From positions 1-62,758 of the forward strand of contig JAGOAS010000024.1 of the NCBI GenBank assembly GCA_017983795.1: 62,758 bases of DNA. The letters are read 5' to 3'. Each line of letters starts with the position of its first letter. Within the stretch, counting starts at the first letter, position 1. This DNA is from Piscinibacter sp. (GTDB taxonomy: Bacteria > Pseudomonadota > Gammaproteobacteria > Burkholderiales > Burkholderiaceae_C). A program made the translations under genes and the position numbers. Positions 58,378 to 62,758 of this stretch are shown in pieces. The notes under the pieces are model-generated. The model ran no database searches. It saw only the letters and a list, made by a program, of their open reading frames with translations, and was not told the DNA's origin.

Positions 58378-59346
58378 TCACTCGATCTGCACGTTGGCGC
58401 GCTTGACGAGGCCCGCAAACTTCTCGGTCTCGTCCTTGATGCGCCGCGCCATCTGATCGGGCGTGTCACCGATGGGCTCGGCGCCGATCTCGTCCATGCG
58501 CTTCTTGAACTCGCTCGAGTGGATGGCCTTGATCATCTCGGCCGACAGCTTCGCGCTGATCTCCTTGGGCGTCGCCACCGGCGCCAGCACGCCGAACCAG
58601 GTGCCGATGTCGAAGCCCTTGAGGCCGGCCTCGGCCAGCGTGGGCACCTCGGGCAGCGCCGAGGAGCGCTTGGCCGTGGTCACCGCCAGCGCGCGCAGCT
58701 TGCCGGCCTTCACGTGCGGCAGCACCGGCGTGATGGTGTCGAAGGACATGCTCACCTGGCCGCCGAGCAGGTCGGTGGTCAGCGGGCCGCTGCCCTTGTA
58801 GGGCACGTGCAGCAGGTCGACGCCGGTGAGGTTCTCGAACTGCGTGCCGATCAGGTGCTGCGCCGTGCCGTTGCCATTCGAGCCGTAGCTGAGGCGGTCC
58901 TTGGACGCCTTGCCCAGCGCCACCAGATCGGCGACGTTCTTCGCCGGCGAGGCGGCGTTGACCACCAGCACGTTGGGCACCATCGCGATCGTGGTCAGCG
59001 GCGCGAAGTCGCGCTGGAAGTCGTAGGGCAGCTTCTTGTAGACGGCGCTGGCGATGGTGTGGTGCACCGCGCCGACCAGCAGCGTATAGCCGTCGGGCCT
59101 GGCCTTGGCGACGAGGTCGGCGCCCAGCGTGGCGCCCGCGCCGGGCTTGCTCTCGACGATCACGGTCTGGCCGAGCGACAGCGTCAGGCGCTCGGCGAGC
59201 GCGCGCGCCAGCACGTCGGTGGTGCCGCCGGCCGGGAAGGGCACGATCAGAGTCACGGGCTTGGCGGGCCAGGTGTCGGCATGGGCGGCGCTGGCGGCGA
59301 ACGAGGCCGCGGCGACCAGCAGCAGGAGGCGGCGGGTGGGGTTCAT
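58378..59346 (-). CDS. Bug-family tricarboxylate/solute-binding protein
   Basis: A 322-aa periplasmic binding protein has a signal peptide (cleavage near AHADT) and the Bug signature WPAKPVTLIVPFPAGGTTD. AAGGAG precedes the ATG at 59346; a GTG three codons upstream is less likely. It lies after the TtuC-like gene and may bind its substrate. Confidence 0.9.
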   Translation of the reverse strand: MNPTRRLLLLVAAASFAASAAHADTWPAKPVTLIVPFPAGGTTDVLARALAERLTLSLGQTVIVESKPGAGATLGADLVAKARPDGYTLLVGAVHHTIASAVYKKLPYDFQRDFAPLTTIAMVPNVLVVNAASPAKNVADLVALGKASKDRLSYGSNGNGTAQHLIGTQFENLTGVDLLHVPYKGSGPLTTDLLGGQVSMSFDTITPVLPHVKAGKLRALAVTTAKRSSALPEVPTLAEAGLKGFDIGTWFGVLAPVATPKEISAKLSAEMIKAIHSSEFKKRMDEIGAEPIGDTPDQMARRIKDETEKFAGLVKRANVQIE

Positions 59347-59359
59347 GGCCTGCACTCCT

Positions 59360-60436
59360 TCAGCGCGCCGCGGCGGCGAGTTGGCGGCACACGGCCTGCG
59401 TCACCTCGGCGGTGGTCGCCTTGCCGCCCAGGTCGCGCGTGTGCAGCGCGGGCGTGGCGGTGACGGTCTCGATCGCCTGCATGAGCTGCTTCGCCGCGCC
59501 GTGTTCGCCCAGGTGCTCGAGCAGCATCACGCAGCTCCAGAAGGTGCCCACCGGATTCGCCAGGCCCTGGCCCATGATGTCGAAGGCCGAGCCGTGGATG
59601 GGCTCGAACATGCTCGGGTAGCGGCGCTCCGGATCGATGTTGCCGGTGGGCGCGATGCCCAGGCTGCCGGCCAGCGCGGCGGCGAGATCGCTGAGGATGT
59701 CGGCGTGCAGGTTGGTGGCGACTATGGTGTCCAGGCTCGCGGGCCGATTCACCATGCGCGCGGTGGCGGCGTCGACCAGCTCCTTGTCCCAGGTCACATC
59801 GGGGAACTCGCGCGCCACCTCGGCGGCGATCTGGTCCCACATCACCATCGCGTGGCGCTGCGCATTGCTCTTGGTGACCACGGTCAGCAGCTTGCGCGGC
59901 CGCGACTGCGCCAGCTTGAAGGCGTAGCGCAGGATGCGCTCGACGCCGACGCGCGTCATGATCGACACGTCGGTGGCGGCCTCGATCGGGTGGCCCTGGT
60001 GCACGCGCCCGCCGACGCCGGAATACTCGCCCTCGGAGTTCTCGCGCACGATCACCCAGTTCAGGTCTTCAGGTTTGCAGCGCTTCAGCGGCGCATCGAT
60101 GCCGGGCAGGATGCGCGTCGGCCGCACGTTGGCGTACTGGTCGAAGCCCTGGCAGATCTTCAGGCGCAGGCCCCACAGCGTGATGTGGTCGGGGATGTGC
60201 GGATCGCCGGCCGAGCCGAACAGGATGGCGTCCTTGGCCTTGAGCGCCTCGAGGCCGTCGGCCGGCATCATCTCGCCGTGGGCGCGGTACCAGTCGCCGC
60301 CCCAGCCGAAGTTCTGAAACTCGAAGGCGAAGCGGCCCTCGGCGGCGGCGAGCGCCTCCAGCACCTGCTGGCCGGCCGGCACGACCTCCTTGCCGATGCC
60401 GTCGCCGGGAATGGTCGCGATGCGGTAGGTCTTCAT
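59360..60436 (-). CDS. ttuC: Tartrate dehydrogenase/decarboxylase-like enzyme
   Basis: A 358-aa member of the isocitrate/isopropylmalate dehydrogenase family has GDGIGKEV, the substrate-binding VRENSEGEYSG, NLHADILSDL and the NAD-binding GSAFDI region. The TtuC type oxidises and decarboxylates tartrate and similar hydroxy acids. It is divergent from a LysR regulator. Confidence 0.87.
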   Translation of the reverse strand: MKTYRIATIPGDGIGKEVVPAGQQVLEALAAAEGRFAFEFQNFGWGGDWYRAHGEMMPADGLEALKAKDAILFGSAGDPHIPDHITLWGLRLKICQGFDQYANVRPTRILPGIDAPLKRCKPEDLNWVIVRENSEGEYSGVGGRVHQGHPIEAATDVSIMTRVGVERILRYAFKLAQSRPRKLLTVVTKSNAQRHAMVMWDQIAAEVAREFPDVTWDKELVDAATARMVNRPASLDTIVATNLHADILSDLAAALAGSLGIAPTGNIDPERRYPSMFEPIHGSAFDIMGQGLANPVGTFWSCVMLLEHLGEHGAAKQLMQAIETVTATPALHTRDLGGKATTAEVTQAVCRQLAAAAR

Positions 60437-60538
60437 GCGGGGCCTCGATGCGTGTAGTGGAACGTGGTTGCACTGTAGGAAGACCCGGGTGACGCGAATC
60501 GGCGCTAGAGTGAATCCATCGTCAACCGGAGGTGAACG

Positions 60539-61471
60539 ATGGCCAGCGCGATTCCCCCCGTCATCCAGCCCGGCGAACTGGGCTTCGTCGTCACGCTGGC
60601 GGGCAGCGCCAGCCTTAGCAGCGCGGCACGCGAGCTCGGCCTGTCCAAGGCCGCGGTGAGCAAGCGCCTGGCGCTGATCGAGCAGCGCTCCGGCGTGGCG
60701 CTGGTCAACCGCACCACGCGGCGCATGAGCCTGACGCCCGAGGGCGAGATCGTCGCCGAGTGCGCGCGCCGCATCCTCGGCGAGATCGACGAGCTGGGGC
60801 AGTCGCTGCAGCGCTCGCGCCAGGCGCCGCGCGGCCTGCTGCGTATCAACGCGACGCTGGGCTTCGGGCGCAGCCACGTGGCGCCGGTGATCTCGCGCTT
60901 CGTCAAGCGCCATCCGGAGGTGGAGGTGCAACTGCAGCTGTCGGTAAACCCGCCGCCGCTCACCGACGACGCCTTCGACGTCTGCATCCGCTTCGGCGAG
61001 CCGCCCGATGCACGCGTGATCGCGCGCCGCCTCGCGCCGAACCGGCGCCTGCTGTGCGCCTCGCCCGCCTACCTGGCGCGCCACGGCGTGCCCAGGACGC
61101 CGCAGGATCTGCTGCGCCACAACTGCATCGGCATCCGCCAGGGCGACGAGGCCTACGGCACGCTGCGCCTTTCCACCGGCAGCGGTGCGCGGCGTCGCAG
61201 CGAGACCGTGAAGACGCGCGGCACGCTGGCCACCAACGACGGCGAGATCGCGGTGGCCTGGGCGCTCGAAGGCCACGGCATCCTGATGCGCGCCGAGTGG
61301 GACATCGCGCGCCACCTGAAGAGCGGCCGCCTCGTGCCGGTGCTGCCGGCCTGGCAGACGCCCGAGGCCGACGTCTACGCGGTGGTGCCGCAGCGGCTGC
61401 AGCTGGCCACGCGCGTGCGCGCCTTCGTCGACTTCATCGCCGACGAGTTTGCCGAGCTCAAGGCTGCTTGA
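60539..61471 (+). CDS. LysR-family transcriptional regulator
   Basis: A 310-aa regulator has an N-terminal helix-turn-helix (SLSSAARELGLSKAAVSKRL) and a periplasmic-binding-like effector domain. The 102-nt gap to the divergent TtuC-like gene is the expected control site. Its 3' end overlaps the convergent lipoprotein gene by 14 nt. Confidence 0.92.
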   Translation: MASAIPPVIQPGELGFVVTLAGSASLSSAARELGLSKAAVSKRLALIEQRSGVALVNRTTRRMSLTPEGEIVAECARRILGEIDELGQSLQRSRQAPRGLLRINATLGFGRSHVAPVISRFVKRHPEVEVQLQLSVNPPPLTDDAFDVCIRFGEPPDARVIARRLAPNRRLLCASPAYLARHGVPRTPQDLLRHNCIGIRQGDEAYGTLRLSTGSGARRRSETVKTRGTLATNDGEIAVAWALEGHGILMRAEWDIARHLKSGRLVPVLPAWQTPEADVYAVVPQRLQLATRVRAFVDFIADEFAELKAA

Positions 61472-62261
61472 AGCCCTTGACGGTTTCCCAGGCCACGTTC
61501 TGCAGGTGCTCGGCCACCTCGGCCGGCAGCCCGGCGGTGTACTTGTTGCCCACCGGCGAGAAGCCATAGACCGTGGCCATCACCGTGCAGGCGGCGAGGT
61601 AGGTGCCGGCCAGCGTCGGGTGGCGCTTGTCGGCCACGTAGAGGTTGATGTCGGGCCGCATGACGATCGAGCGCGCGAAGGCCAGGCCCGCCGGCACGAC
61701 CTTGGCGCGGTTGTCGGCGCCGGCCTTCACGTAGGCGGCGGCGAGCTGCTCGGTCATCTCGGGCTTGTCGGCATAGGCCCAGGACATGAAGAACACCGGC
61801 TCGGCGCCATGGCTGCGCGCGATCGCGCTGTTCTTCGCGGCGTACTCGGTGAAGAACTTCGAGAGCTGCGGGTGGATGGGGCACTGGCTGCAGTCCATCA
61901 TGATCACCACGTCGAAGGGCTTGTCGAAGCTGTTGAAGACGACGTTGTTGTGGGCGTCGAAGGAGTACGAGCCCACGCCGCCCGGCTTGAAGTGCGATTC
62001 GAGGTCGTGCCAGTTGATGCCCGAGCCGCTGATGGTCACCGAGGTGGCGCGGTAGCCCTTGGTGCCGGGGTCGGCCGCCGCGATCAGCTGGCCGACATGG
62101 CCGTGCATGCTGTTGTTGTAGTAGAAGAAACTGTTGCCCACCCACAGCGCCGTCTTCACCGGCTCGACGGATTTCGCCGGCGGCATCGGCTTGGAAGCGC
62201 AGGCGGCGAGCAGCAGCGCGGCGCCGAGCATCAGCACGGCGCGCAGGTTGAATCGGATCAT
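61458..62261 (-). CDS. SGNH-hydrolase-like lipoprotein
   Basis: A 267-aa exported protein has a lipoprotein signal with LLAAC (C20-21 region) and GNSFFYYNNSMHGHV followed by a late D-x-x-H-like DKRHPTLAGTY, reminiscent of SGNH esterases. Substrate is unknown. Confidence 0.7.
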   Translation of the reverse strand: MIRFNLRAVLMLGAALLLAACASKPMPPAKSVEPVKTALWVGNSFFYYNNSMHGHVGQLIAAADPGTKGYRATSVTISGSGINWHDLESHFKPGGVGSYSFDAHNNVVFNSFDKPFDVVIMMDCSQCPIHPQLSKFFTEYAAKNSAIARSHGAEPVFFMSWAYADKPEMTEQLAAAYVKAGADNRAKVVPAGLAFARSIVMRPDINLYVADKRHPTLAGTYLAACTVMATVYGFSPVGNKYTAGLPAEVAEHLQNVAWETVKGFKQP

Positions 62262-62321
62262 CGAAGCCTCCTCGTTGTCGGTTGTCGGGTGCGGCATTCT
62301 TGCAGGAGCCAGAATCACGCC

Positions 62322-62758
62322 ATGAACACCACCTTCTTGCCGAACCGCCGCCGCTGCCTCGCCCTGGGCAGCTCCCTCGCCGCCACGCTCGCCCTGCCCG
62401 GCCTCGCCCGCGCGCAGGCCGCCTGGCCGTCCAAGGCGGTGCGCTTCGTCGTGCCCTTCGCGCCCGGCGGCAGCAGCGAGATCGTCGCGCGCACCACGGC
62501 CTTCGAGCTGAGCAAGGCGCTCGGCCAGTCGGTCTACGTCGAGAACAAGCCGGGCGGCGCGGGCAACGTGGCGATGCAGGAAGTGGCGCGCGCGGAGGAC
62601 CAGCACACCATCATCCTCGGCCACATCGGCACGCTGGCGGTGAACCCCTACATCTTCGACAAGCTGCCCTACGACCCGGTGAAGGATTTCAAGCCGGTCT
62701 CGCTGCTCGCCAAGGTGCCCAGCCTCTACCTCGTGCGGCCCGACCTGCCGGTGAAGGA
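62322..62758 (+). CDS. Bug-family solute-binding protein, 3' end outside the window
   Basis: The first 145 codons of a periplasmic binding protein show a signal with a twin-arginine-like NRRRCLALG and cleavage near ARAQA, then the Bug signature WPSKAVRFVVPFAPGGSSE. It continues past position 62758. Confidence 0.88.
   Translation, partial: MNTTFLPNRRRCLALGSSLAATLALPGLARAQAAWPSKAVRFVVPFAPGGSSEIVARTTAFELSKALGQSVYVENKPGGAGNVAMQEVARAEDQHTIILGHIGTLAVNPYIFDKLPYDPVKDFKPVSLLAKVPSLYLVRPDLPVK

Overview
The window is GC-rich throughout, with dense, often overlapping genes. Its gene content (cytochrome cd1 denitrification, O2-independent ubiquinone synthesis, Bug-family solute-binding proteins, TtuC-like dehydrogenase, SelO) suggests a facultatively denitrifying betaproteobacterium of the Burkholderiales. 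Genus cannot be fixed from the sequence alone. No rRNA, tRNA, CRISPR array, insertion sequence or replication origin was recognised.

Layout: (1) 1-1077, a truncated gene and heme A synthase ctaA, leftward. (2) 1249-10901, a rightward operon: a 51-aa membrane peptide, a CuA subunit II and heme-copper subunit I resembling the NorS/NorY (sNOR) type, heme O synthase, an SCO/SenC protein, a cytochrome b/ferredoxin/MvhD-like fusion, a small anchored protein, a second highly divergent heme-copper subunit I-like protein, and a cytochrome b/[2Fe-2S]/flavin reductase fusion. (3) 11457-13887, ubiU-ubiV-ubiT, leftward. (4) 14102-22410, the nir operon nirS-nirM-nirC-nirF-nirDL-nirG-nirH-nirJ-nirN, followed by an unknown gene, an MFS transporter and a chemoreceptor. 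(5) 26388-31443, leftward: acyl-CoA ligase, an amber-interrupted histidine kinase, cobA/nirE and a Dnr-type regulator. (6) 31524-37013, norC-norB-norQ-polyferredoxin-norD, leftward. (7) 37131-62758, mixed genes: ArsR-like regulator, lipoprotein, PanE-like reductase, ClpP-fold protein, two secreted unknowns, a LytTR two-component pair, small membrane proteins, HupE, PAS and EAL proteins, CoA transferase, D-cysteine desulfhydrase, amidase, SelO, TtuC-like dehydrogenase with a LysR regulator, and Bug proteins.

How it fits together: four near-identical Dnr/FNR-type palindromes lie before the sNOR-like operon, between ubiU and nirS, before cobA and before norC. The Dnr-type regulator at 30745-31443 is the natural candidate to bind them. 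Together they would switch on nitrite reduction (nirS with the d1-heme genes, siroheme precursor from cobA), NO reduction by cNOR and probably by the second system, and anaerobic ubiquinone supply. No nitrate reductase or nosZ is present in this window.

Most unusual content: the 1249-10901 electron-transfer operon, in which a NorSY-like core is joined to two different diheme cytochrome b fusions and a subunit I homologue that appears to lack the helix VII histidine pair; and a modular family of long intergenic hairpin repeats (26128-26396, 37877-38037, 47650-47750, with another large hairpin at 11195-11429) whose stems keep pairing although their sequences differ.
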